Positions 16,368-23,757 of a DNA stretch of 64,000 nucleotides are shown piece after piece. Source of the DNA: an uncultured Myxococcales bacterium (GTDB taxonomy: Bacteria > Myxococcota_A > UBA9042 > DTJE01). The position numbers were made by a program, and so were the translations under genes. The DNA is taken from contig CAIOFV010000105.1 in NCBI GenBank assembly GCA_903857665.1, positions 248,001 to 312,000 on the forward strand, written 5' to 3'. The number at the start of each line of letters is the position of its first letter. Position 1 is the stretch's first letter. The notes under the pieces were generated by a model, which was given only the letters and a program-made list of their open reading frames with translations, had not been told where the DNA came from and made no database searches.

Positions 16368-17939
16368 TCACTTCGCCGGGTGGACGGGCCGCGCCTCGAA
16401 GACGTGGAACGTGTCGCCGTTGTCGCGCAGCAGCGCGATTCGCTTGACGCTGTAGCCCGCCCGGGTCAGCAGGTCCCGGTGGCCCGTCGAGAACGCGTAG
16501 ACGACCGGATCGGTGCGCGGGTCGGGGCGGAAGGCCCGCTGGGCCCATGTCCACTCGGCGGGAGGCTCGTCCGTCCACTCGATGTGGACGCCGCGCTCGG
16601 TCGCGCCCGGGGCGGTGAACCGCGTGTAGTTGGCGATTTCGCGGTGGCCGTAGTCGTACCAGGGCACCAGCAACGCCGCGGAGGGCTCGGCCAGATCGGC
16701 CAGGCGCTGGATGTCCCACACCTCGCCCGACGCCTCGTCGCGGAGCAGGTCGTCGGGCAGGGCCTGGCGGAGCGCCTCGTAGCCCTTCGCGCCATGCATC
16801 GCCGTCAGCACCAGGACGGGCGCGATGACCAGCGGCGCCAGGAGGGCCCACCGCAGGCGCGGCACTCGGACCGCGTCCCAGATCGCCCCGAGGCCGACGC
16901 CGGCCGCCACCGACAGCACCACGATCGAGGGCAGGTAGAAGCCCAGGCGATCCGGGATGTCGTACGACGCGATGAACCAGATGGGGACCGCCGCGCCCAG
17001 CGCCAGGAACGCGGCGAGGCCGGCCTGCCGACGTGCCGCGAGGACGACCAGGCCGATGCCGGCCAGCGCGAGCCCCCAGATCGCCATCTGGTCGATGAAG
17101 ACGACCCGCTCCTGCCACGGATGGAGCGCCAGCACCTCGAGGGCCGTGCCCTTCCACATGTGGTTCTGGAAGCCACGGGACAGGATGTAGCCCACGTAGG
17201 CGTCCAGGTCCAGCACGGCCGGGGCTTCCGAGTAGGGTGCCGTGTCGTGTCGCAAGCCGAAGTAGGACAGCGGGAGCGCCGCGACCAGGCCCAGGATCGC
17301 GATGATCAGCAGGGATCGCGGGCGGACGGCCAGTCGCCAGTCGCCCCGGGCCAGCCCCCAGAACAGCGCGGGCGCCAGCATCACCATCAGGTAGTGGACG
17401 CCGAAGGCCGCGAAGAAGCCGCCCAGCAGGATGAAGAGATCGCGGGGGCGGCGGTCCTGCCACCAGATCACCATCCGGTGCAGGAAGAAGGCTACGCACA
17501 GGCACAGCGGGCCGTACAGCTCGGCTTCCGTGGCGAACTCCCAGAAGACCGGCGTCAGGGCCAGCAGCACCACCGCGGTCAGGGCCGGCAGCATCGCCAC
17601 GCCCAGCCGGCGGATGGTTCTGAAGACCAGCGCCAGGGCCAGGGACGCGCATACGGACGAAAAGAGGTTCATGGCCACCGCAGGTTCGACGCCAAGCGGC
17701 AGCCACGACCAGAGGTGGGTCACCAGCAGGTACAGCGGGGCGCCCGGCGGGTGGGACAGGCCCAGGATCCGCCCCAGGAACTGGAACTTGGCCGAGTCGC
17801 CGTAGTTCAGGATGCCGCCGACGCCCGGGTAGACCGTCGAGGCGTACAGAGCCAGCGCGCCCAGCGCGACCAGGAACTCAACGTGGGATGAAATCCAGGC
17901 GAGGGTGCGGCGGAATCGTCCATCGTCGGGTCGCGGCAC
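16368..17939 (-). CDS. DUF2723 multi-pass membrane protein, glycosyltransferase-like
   Basis: A 523-residue integral membrane protein of the DUF2723 family (related to protein O-mannosyltransferases and TMEM260). The N-terminus shows 'YASTVYPGVGGILNYGDSAKFQFLGRILGLSHPPGAPLYLL', where the Asp and 'SHPPGAPLY' are family hallmarks. About ten membrane helices follow, then a soluble C-terminal part of ~130 residues with 'LLVPWYDYGH'. The GTG start at 17939 is preceded by GGGGGGAG. Members are thought to use polyprenyl-linked sugars on the periplasmic side. It may form one transcription unit with the downstream aminotransferase, LuxE and LuxC genes. Confidence 0.82.
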   Translation of the reverse strand: MPRPDDGRFRRTLAWISSHVEFLVALGALALYASTVYPGVGGILNYGDSAKFQFLGRILGLSHPPGAPLYLLVTHLWSWLPLGVEPAVAMNLFSSVCASLALALVFRTIRRLGVAMLPALTAVVLLALTPVFWEFATEAELYGPLCLCVAFFLHRMVIWWQDRRPRDLFILLGGFFAAFGVHYLMVMLAPALFWGLARGDWRLAVRPRSLLIIAILGLVAALPLSYFGLRHDTAPYSEAPAVLDLDAYVGYILSRGFQNHMWKGTALEVLALHPWQERVVFIDQMAIWGLALAGIGLVVLAARRQAGLAAFLALGAAVPIWFIASYDIPDRLGFYLPSIVVLSVAAGVGLGAIWDAVRVPRLRWALLAPLVIAPVLVLTAMHGAKGYEALRQALPDDLLRDEASGEVWDIQRLADLAEPSAALLVPWYDYGHREIANYTRFTAPGATERGVHIEWTDEPPAEWTWAQRAFRPDPRTDPVVYAFSTGHRDLLTRAGYSVKRIALLRDNGDTFHVFEARPVHPAK

Positions 17940-18009
17940 GTCTCCCCCCGGGGCGTGTTTCTGGCGGAGGATACGCCATGGGCGGCTCCGGTTCCAGTCG
18001 GGGGGGGCC

Positions 18010-19410
18010 TCACCGCCCCGGGTCGGGGAAGGTCCGTTCCCAGGCGGGGGTGAAGTAGTCGCCGTCGTCCTGGAACACGGCGCGGGCGTGGGAGCCGTCG
18101 CGATCCATCACCCAGAGGCCCTTGCGTCCCCTGCGCGGCGCGGAGGTGTAGGCGATGCGCCGGCCGTCGGGGGACCAGGAGGGTTCCTCGTCGTTGGTGC
18201 GGCCCGAGGTCAACGGCCGGGCGTCGCCGGTCCGGACGTCCACGGCCCAGATCGCGAACCGGTCGCCTTCGCCGCGGCTCTGGTAGGCGATCAGGGCGCC
18301 GTCCGGGGACCAGTCCGGGCTGGTGTTGTACTCGCCCGGCAGCGGCAGGGGACGGGGCTCGGACCCGTCGGCGTTCATCACCCACACCTGGGGCTGGCCG
18401 CTGCGGTCAGACACGAAGGCGATGTGCCGGCCGTCCGGGGACCACGCCGGGCTGGTGTCGATGTTGCGGCCGGAGGTGAGGCGGGAGAGTTCGGCGCCGG
18501 TCCGGGAGTCCAGCAGGTAGACGTCCGGGTTGCCTTCCGGGGCCAGCGTCACGGCCGCCATCCGGCCGTCAGGGGAGAACGCGATGCCGGTGTTCATCCC
18601 GGGTCGCGCTGAAAAGGACGCACCCTCCACGTACACGTCGGGGTTGCCAGCCTTGTACCCGGTCCAGGCGATCCGTCCGCCCGGCGCCCAGGCGGGCAGC
18701 ATCGCGCCTTCGCGGTCGTCGCTGACCACGGACTGCAGCGAGGACCCGAACTCCGCGACCCAGATCTGCTTGGGCTGGCCGGTCGCCAGCCGCCGGGCGT
18801 ACGTGATGCGGCTTCCATAGGCGCCGGGGACCGTGGTCACGCAGCGCAGGAGGTGGTTGACCCAGGCGTGGATGACGGCGGGAGCGCGGGCGGCGGGCAC
18901 CTCGGCCTCCGCCCTTGGCAGCAGCAGGCGATCCCCCTCCTCGACCATCCAGGCGGCGAGGCGGAGGCGAACCCCGGCCGGCGACGGGCCGACCTCGGCG
19001 GTCACGACCATCCAGGCCCCGGCCTCGCCCCACCCGATGTAGTCGAAGGCCTCGTCGGAAAGCCAGAAGAGGGCGCCCGTGGACGGCGCGGCGGTCGGGG
19101 GCAGCCGCCGGAAGGCTCCCGACAGGTCCAGGTCGTTCGCGAGGGTCGTCCGCACCATGTCGGCCAGCGGGCGCAGCGATCCGTCGTCGGACAGGTCGTA
19201 CACGATCGGGCCTGCGACGGGCGGAGGGGGCGGGGGCTTCAGGGGGTCCCAGCCGAAGGCGAGGCAGCGCGGGTCCGCAGCGAAGGTGATGGCCGGCGGG
19301 GCACCTCCGGCCGGGGCCGCGGCCGTCGTCTGGGCGACGACGGGCAACGACGCCAGCAGGCACAGCAGAGCCGGGAGGGTGCAGGGGGCCGGTGGCAGTC
19401 GAGTCCTCAG
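18010..19410 (-). CDS. tolB: Tol-Pal system beta-propeller TolB (start uncertain)
   Basis: Periplasmic partner of Pal in the Tol-Pal envelope system. The C-terminal half has five to six WD/PD40-like blades ('PAWSPDGRHIAFVSDRSGQPQVWVMN', 'PSWSPDGRRIAYTS'), and the N-terminal domain matches TolB. The ORF track starts at a TTG (19347) inside the signal peptide. Reading upstream in frame gives MRTRLPPAPCTLPALLCLLASLPVVAQ if a CTG at 19410 is used. CTG at 19398 is the alternative and has GAGG 6 nt upstream. No ATG, GTG or TTG is available upstream in frame. The upstream gene stops only 4 nt before the CTG at 19410, so coupled initiation is plausible. Confidence 0.85.
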   Translation of the reverse strand: MRTRLPPAPCTLPALLCLLASLPVVAQTTAAAPAGGAPPAITFAADPRCLAFGWDPLKPPPPPPVAGPIVYDLSDDGSLRPLADMVRTTLANDLDLSGAFRRLPPTAAPSTGALFWLSDEAFDYIGWGEAGAWMVVTAEVGPSPAGVRLRLAAWMVEEGDRLLLPRAEAEVPAARAPAVIHAWVNHLLRCVTTVPGAYGSRITYARRLATGQPKQIWVAEFGSSLQSVVSDDREGAMLPAWAPGGRIAWTGYKAGNPDVYVEGASFSARPGMNTGIAFSPDGRMAAVTLAPEGNPDVYLLDSRTGAELSRLTSGRNIDTSPAWSPDGRHIAFVSDRSGQPQVWVMNADGSEPRPLPLPGEYNTSPDWSPDGALIAYQSRGEGDRFAIWAVDVRTGDARPLTSGRTNDEEPSWSPDGRRIAYTSAPRRGRKGLWVMDRDGSHARAVFQDDGDYFTPAWERTFPDPGR

Positions 19411-19414
19411 GGCG

Positions 19415-20308
19415 TCACCGCTTGAAGAGTGCGCCGTCGAGGTCGATGACCATGCCGCGGCGATTGATGTAATCCAGCGTCGGGCCGTCCGGGGCGGGCA
19501 GGTAGACCATGCCGCCGTCCTCGGGGGCGAAGCGCTTCACGGCCGCCAGGGCCGCGCTGGTGAACCGCGAATCGGTCGCGGATTCCACCACCTCGAACGC
19601 CAGGATCTGCCCGGCCGCGCTCAGCTTCGTGACCTTCACGCGCACCCGCAGCCGCATCAGCGCATCCTCGGACAGGAACGGCGGGATCGTGAACTGCTCG
19701 CGGATCGCCAGGGCGACCTTGCCGGCATAGAGGTTGCCGGCCTGGGTCGCAGTCCCGCTGCCCCAGACGCTGCCGTCCGCCGACCCGACGATCTTGTCCA
19801 GCGACGTGGCCCGCTTGCGGGGGTCGTCGTCGTCGGGCGCGCCCAGGATGGCCGCCAGCGACCCGGGCTTGCGCTTGTCGCGTTCCGCGGCCTTCTTCTT
19901 CACGTCCATCCGAGCGGTTTCGCGGTCCTGGACGGGGTCCTTCGACAGGTTCACCGCCTCCTCGATCCGCTCGGCCTGCTCGTACTTGGTCAGCTTCGGC
20001 AGGCCTTTCTGGTCGGCCGCGAGGCCCAACTGGGGGATGACGGACGCCTCGATGATGCCCAGGTCCGCGGCGGACGGCGAGTCCGGGCCCCGGCGGTCGG
20101 AACGCACCACCTGGGAGGGGCAGCGGAACCCGTCGCACAGGCGCTTCTGCAGCAGGCGCTCGGCGACGTCGTCCTCGGACGACCCGCCGGCCGTCGCGAG
20201 CATCACCGCCAGGCCCACGTGGACCAGCAGCGCGATCGCGGCCCCGAAAGCCACCTCCCGCCTGCCGAGCCCGGTTGGGCCCCCGGTCGCTGGTGCTGCG
20301 CCTTCCAC
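19415..20308 (-). CDS. TolA/TonB-like energy transducer
   Basis: A 297-residue single-pass inner membrane protein. One helix lies at residues ~19-41 ('EVAFGAAIALLVHVGLAVMLATA'), followed by a charged periplasmic stalk ('LTKYEQAERIEEAVNLSKDPVQDRETARMD'). It ends in a TonB/TolA-type C-terminal domain ('GNLYAGKVALAIREQFTIP', 'VVESATDSRFTSAALAAVKRF'). Its position between tolR and tolB makes TolA the likely role, although the stalk is short. GTG 20308 has GGAGGG 7 nt upstream inside the end of tolR. Residues ~55-60 hold a Cys pair ('CDGFRC'). Confidence 0.8.
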   Translation of the reverse strand: MEGAAPATGGPTGLGRREVAFGAAIALLVHVGLAVMLATAGGSSEDDVAERLLQKRLCDGFRCPSQVVRSDRRGPDSPSAADLGIIEASVIPQLGLAADQKGLPKLTKYEQAERIEEAVNLSKDPVQDRETARMDVKKKAAERDKRKPGSLAAILGAPDDDDPRKRATSLDKIVGSADGSVWGSGTATQAGNLYAGKVALAIREQFTIPPFLSEDALMRLRVRVKVTKLSAAGQILAFEVVESATDSRFTSAALAAVKRFAPEDGGMVYLPAPDGPTLDYINRRGMVIDLDGALFKR

Positions 20309-20311
20309 CGA

Positions 20312-20875
20312 TCAGCCCTCCGGATCGGCCACCAGCCCGAACTTGCCCACGCCGGACGCCCGCACCTTCGCCATCACCTTCAGGGCCAGGCCGTAGGGGA
20401 TGCTCTCGTCCGCGCGCAGGTACATCTCGCCGTCCCGCTTCAGCTTTTCGTTCGCCGCCAGCCTGGTCACCAGCGCGTCCAGGCACGGCTTGAACAGCCG
20501 GTCCTCGTCGCGGCTCCAGGGCCGGCGACGGGCACCCACGATGCCCTTCAGGTCCGGCGCGATCGGCAGGCAGTCGACCACCAGCGTGTCGCCGACGAAG
20601 AACTGCAGATCGGCGGTGATGCTCAGCACCAGCTTCTTCTCCTGGGCCAGGTTCACGGGCTCGGCGTCGGTGCGCGGCAGGTTCACCGGCACCTTCTGAT
20701 CGATGCGCTCGACCTTCTCGGCCTGCTTCTGCTGCGCCTTTTCCTGCTGCATCTGGGCCGTTTCGATCGACGACGAGATCATGAAGATGATCAGCAGCAC
20801 GAGCATCACGTCCACGAGGGGCGTGACGTTGATCTCGGCCAGCATGCCCTTGTGGCCCGGGTCGCCCATTCCCAT
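20312..20875 (-). CDS. tolR: TolR/ExbD-family proton-channel component
   Basis: A 187-residue inner membrane protein with one N-terminal helix and a periplasmic domain. The signature 'AEINVTPLVDVMLVLLIIFMI' includes the Asp needed for proton flow in TolR/ExbD. After the helix comes an unusual Gln/Glu-rich segment ('AQMQQEKAQQKQAEKVERID') before the folded domain. The latter is longer than in E. coli TolR and carries 'DCLPIAPDLKG' and 'RPWSRDEDRLFKPCLDAL'. It lies between the tolQ- and tolA-like genes. GGAGGG is 7 nt before the ATG. Confidence 0.92.
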   Translation of the reverse strand: MGMGDPGHKGMLAEINVTPLVDVMLVLLIIFMISSSIETAQMQQEKAQQKQAEKVERIDQKVPVNLPRTDAEPVNLAQEKKLVLSITADLQFFVGDTLVVDCLPIAPDLKGIVGARRRPWSRDEDRLFKPCLDALVTRLAANEKLKRDGEMYLRADESIPYGLALKVMAKVRASGVGKFGLVADPEG

Positions 20876-20902
20876 GGCGGTCCCTCCTGGTCCCCGGCGA
20901 TT

Positions 20903-21613
20903 TCAGTCGCGGAGGAAGTGGCGGCGCAGGATGTTCAGGAAGTCGATGGAAAAGTTTTCCATTTCGACCACGAACACCCGGATCTTGCTGGTGAAGTAGT
21001 TGTACGCCATCACGGCCGGGATGGCCGCCAGCAGGCCCATCGCCGTGGCCACGAGGGCCTGGGCGATGTGTGGCGTCACCGTTTCCAGGATCGGCTTGTC
21101 GGGGGTGATGAAGGCGAAGGCGTTCATGATGCCCCAGACGGTCCCGAACAGCCCGATGAACGGCGCGGCCGACCCGGTCGTGGCCAGGAACGGGACCAGC
21201 TGCTCCAGGCGTGTCTGCTCGTCCTGCTGGGTCCGGCGCAGCGTGCGCTCGATGTTCGCGAAGCCGTGGCCGCCTGCGCCCTGGCCCATGCCCAGCGAGG
21301 CGGCGGCGGCCTGGGGATCGCCCTGCACGCGGTTCAGTTCCGCGAACGCGGCCCGGTAGACCTTCGCGACGGGCGCGTCGGGCAGGCGGTCGGCCGCGGA
21401 GGCCGCCTCTTCCAACGTGCCGCACTTCCAGAAGGTTTCCAGGAACTCGGTCGTCTGGCGCCGCACCCGCCGGAACGCCAGCCCCTTCAGGCCGATGATG
21501 AACCAGCAGCCGATCGACATGCCGATGAGGACCAGCAGCACCATCAGGACCATGCCCCTGGAGGCGATGACCTGCTCGAACACGTTGATTCCGAAAGAAT
21601 CGGTCGGGGGCAT
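20903..21613 (-). CDS. tolQ: TolQ/ExbB-family proton-channel component
   Basis: A 236-residue three-helix inner membrane protein that works with TolR to energise TolA. Start taken at ATG 21613 ('MPPTDSFGINVFEQV') with GGAGGAAG upstream; the 250-aa version begins before the Shine-Dalgarno. The first helix is ~22-44. The pair of C-terminal helices carries 'LATTGSAAPFIGLFGTVWGIMNAF' and 'TAMGLLAAIPAVMAYNYF', the conserved ExbB/TolQ block. It is the first gene of the tolQ-tolR-tolA-tolB unit. A TGGTATCCT extended -10 lies at 21654-21646. Confidence 0.93.
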   Translation of the reverse strand: MPPTDSFGINVFEQVIASRGMVLMVLLVLIGMSIGCWFIIGLKGLAFRRVRRQTTEFLETFWKCGTLEEAASAADRLPDAPVAKVYRAAFAELNRVQGDPQAAAASLGMGQGAGGHGFANIERTLRRTQQDEQTRLEQLVPFLATTGSAAPFIGLFGTVWGIMNAFAFITPDKPILETVTPHIAQALVATAMGLLAAIPAVMAYNYFTSKIRVFVVEMENFSIDFLNILRRHFLRD

Positions 21614-21726
21614 CGTTGCTTCCTCCGGGCGTCTGACCGGCGCGTAGGATACCACCGGCGGGTGCGCTTGGCCTCGTTCCCGACCGCCGCGGAGTACAAT
21701 GCTGCGGTCCGCGGGTAGAGGGGACG

Positions 21727-22689
21727 GTGCACGACACGTTCATGGTCTTCGGCATTCCCTTCCCGGCGTACTTCACGCTGCTGATGGGCGGCTACACGTT
21801 CCTGGTGTGGGTGGCCCACCGCGACACGCCCCGGCTGGGCATCGATGGCAACGACCTGCTGGACCTGGCGATGATCCTGATCACCGCCGGCATCATCGGG
21901 GCGCGGTTGCTGCACGTGGCGGCGGACGGGTACGCGATGGACTACGTCCACCTGTGCACGGACCCCTTCGCGGTGAAGGGCGAAACGCTGCCGAAGGGGA
22001 AGAAGTGCGCGGCGGACGCCGAGTGCGCGCCGCTGGCCGAGCTGGGATACGACACGTGCGACCCGTCCACAGGGATCTGCCACCAGGCCCGGGACTGCCT
22101 GCGGCCCATCAAGTTCTGGTACGGCGGGCTGACGTACTACGGAGGCCTCGCGCTGGCCACCGCGGTGGGCCTCTGGTTCATCCGACGACGGAAGATGCCG
22201 CTGTGGAAGGTCGGCGACCTGGCGGGGTACGGCATCCCGCTGGGCCTGGTGTTCGGCCGCATGGGATGCTTCCTGGCGGGGTGCTGCTTCGGGACCCTGG
22301 CGGACCCGCCGTTCGGGCTGTCCTTTCCGGCCCACACGCCGCCGTGGGACCGCCACCTGGAACTGGGCTTGATCACGAAGGCTGCAACCGAATCGCTGCC
22401 GGTGTACCCGACCCAGTTGTGGGAGGCGATCGCCTGCGCCGGGATCTTCGGGTACCTGTACTTCTGGCGACGCTGGCACCAGCGGTTCGACGGACAGTTG
22501 TTCTTCACCTACTGCATGCTATACGCGGTGGCCCGGTTCGCGATCGAGTTCTGGCGCGACGACGCCCGGGGCGGCGTGCTGGGCCTGTCGACGTCGCAGT
22601 GGCTGGGGATCCCGCTGTTCGCCTTCGGGGCGTTCATGTGGGTGCGCCACTGGCTGCGGACCCGGGACGCGGCCGGACCCGCCGCCTGA
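21727..22689 (+). CDS. lgt: Prolipoprotein diacylglyceryl transferase with Cys-rich insertion
   Basis: Transfers diacylglycerol from phosphatidylglycerol to the lipobox Cys of prolipoproteins. It has 320 residues and seven-helix topology. The Lgt signature is seen as 'GLVFGRMGCFLAGCCFG' and the C-terminal 'PTQLWEAIACAGIFGYL'. Residues ~74-126 form an insertion with six Cys (77, 94, 100, 111, 118, 124; 'CAADAECAPLAELGYDTC'), absent from E. coli Lgt. The 'HGGL' region carrying the essential His in E. coli reads 'YYGGL' here. GTG 21727 follows AGAGGGGA. A TACAAT at 21695-21700 is the likely -10. Confidence 0.93.
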   Translation: MHDTFMVFGIPFPAYFTLLMGGYTFLVWVAHRDTPRLGIDGNDLLDLAMILITAGIIGARLLHVAADGYAMDYVHLCTDPFAVKGETLPKGKKCAADAECAPLAELGYDTCDPSTGICHQARDCLRPIKFWYGGLTYYGGLALATAVGLWFIRRRKMPLWKVGDLAGYGIPLGLVFGRMGCFLAGCCFGTLADPPFGLSFPAHTPPWDRHLELGLITKAATESLPVYPTQLWEAIACAGIFGYLYFWRRWHQRFDGQLFFTYCMLYAVARFAIEFWRDDARGGVLGLSTSQWLGIPLFAFGAFMWVRHWLRTRDAAGPAA

Positions 22690-22718
22690 TCGGCCGCGGA
22701 TCCACCGGGCAACGCGCC

Positions 22719-23663
22719 TCACCCCTTCGTGGACAGCAGGAACTCGGCGGTCCTCCCGGCCAGCGAGGCCAGGAAATCGAGGTGCGCCTTCCGGAAGGGC
22801 CCGGGCGCGGCCGCGAACGAATCCGCGTACAGCACGCCGTACCAGTTGCCGGCGGTCCCCAGCGGGGCCGCCATGGCCGTCGTCGGCGCGCCGTGCCCGG
22901 TTCCCTGGGCCCCAACGGCCGCGTTTTCGACCACGGCCCGCCGGACCACCTCCGCGAAGACCGGCGAGGAGCGGGGTTCCGGAGCCAGGTCGGGCCGGGC
23001 CCACGTGAGGACCGGGGACAGGCGCGCCGCGCCCGTCGCATCGACCCGTCGCAGCAGCACCGACACGCGGCAGGCTCCCAGCAGGCGACCGGCGCCGGTC
23101 GTCGCCTCGCCGAGGTACGTCGCCAGCGTCGGTACTTCGCGCGGTGCCCGGAGGTGGTCCAGGAAGGCCTGGGCGGCGAGTTCCGAGAAGGTGCCGGTGA
23201 TCGGGGACGGGGAGGCGGGCACGGGTACGGGTGTTGCGTCGAGGCTCAACTGCTGTCGGAGGGCCCCCAGCATGCCGGACAGCTCCTTCTGGTCCAGCGT
23301 GGCGGTCGAGGCCCCGGTGAGTTCCGCCCGGACCTCCTTCCAGCGCTGGGCGTGGTCGATGGCCCCCGGCATCTGGTCCCCGGAGCGGAACTGCAGGACG
23401 GTCTTGCCGATCGACACCTGGTCGCCGTCGGCCAGCGTCTTTTCGGTGACGCGCTCGCCGTTCACCAGCACGCCGTTCTCGCTGTTCAGGTCCTGGACGA
23501 CGTGCTTGAACCCGTCCCACCGGAACTGGCAGTGGCGGCGCGACACGTCCTTCCCCAGCAGCTGCACGAGGTTCCCCGGGGACCGGCCCAGCGTGAAGGT
23601 GCGCTCGCCGATGTTGAAGGTCGATCCTTCCCCACGACCGGAAAGGACGCGAAGCCACGCCAT
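22719..23663 (-). CDS. FHA-GAF signalling protein
   Basis: A 314-residue cytoplasmic protein. Residues ~1-95 are a forkhead-associated (phosphothreonine-binding) domain: 'FTLGRSPGNLVQLLGKDVSRRHCQF' and 'DLNSENGVLVNGERV' hold the Arg, Ser, Arg-His and Asn residues of the binding face. A linker (~100-155) with 'PVPVPASPSPITG' leads to a GAF-like domain ('GACRVSVLLRRVDATGAARLSPV', 'GVLYADSF'). The likely role is to link Ser/Thr phosphorylation to a small-molecule or redox signal. The ATG at 23663 follows GGAGG. It is divergent from the RNase II-family gene, and the two promoters share a -35 element. Confidence 0.88.
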   Translation of the reverse strand: MAWLRVLSGRGEGSTFNIGERTFTLGRSPGNLVQLLGKDVSRRHCQFRWDGFKHVVQDLNSENGVLVNGERVTEKTLADGDQVSIGKTVLQFRSGDQMPGAIDHAQRWKEVRAELTGASTATLDQKELSGMLGALRQQLSLDATPVPVPASPSPITGTFSELAAQAFLDHLRAPREVPTLATYLGEATTGAGRLLGACRVSVLLRRVDATGAARLSPVLTWARPDLAPEPRSSPVFAEVVRRAVVENAAVGAQGTGHGAPTTAMAAPLGTAGNWYGVLYADSFAAAPGPFRKAHLDFLASLAGRTAEFLLSTKG

Positions 23664-23695
23664 GGAGCCTCCGTGCCGCGTTGCGAGTGCGGCCG

Positions 23696-23724
23696 ATTGT
23701 AGCGCCGGAGCCTCGCGCCTTGAA
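23696..23724 (-). promoter_or_regulatory. Promoter of the FHA-GAF gene
   Basis: On the minus strand TTCAAG (23724-23719) and TACAAT (23701-23696) are 17 nt apart. The -35 element is the reverse complement of the -35 of the opposite promoter, so the two RNA polymerase sites overlap back to back. Confidence 0.6.
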
Positions 23725-23748
23725 GCCCCCGTGCGCGTCTGGTACCGT
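23720..23748 (+). promoter_or_regulatory. Promoter of the RNase II-family gene (leaderless)
   Basis: TTGAAG (23720-23725) and TACCGT (23743-23748) are 17 nt apart, with an extended TGG before the -10. The ATG is only 9 nt after the -10, so the mRNA should start at or within a few bases of the start codon. No Shine-Dalgarno is present. Confidence 0.6.
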
Positions 23749-23757
23749 GCAGCCGCC

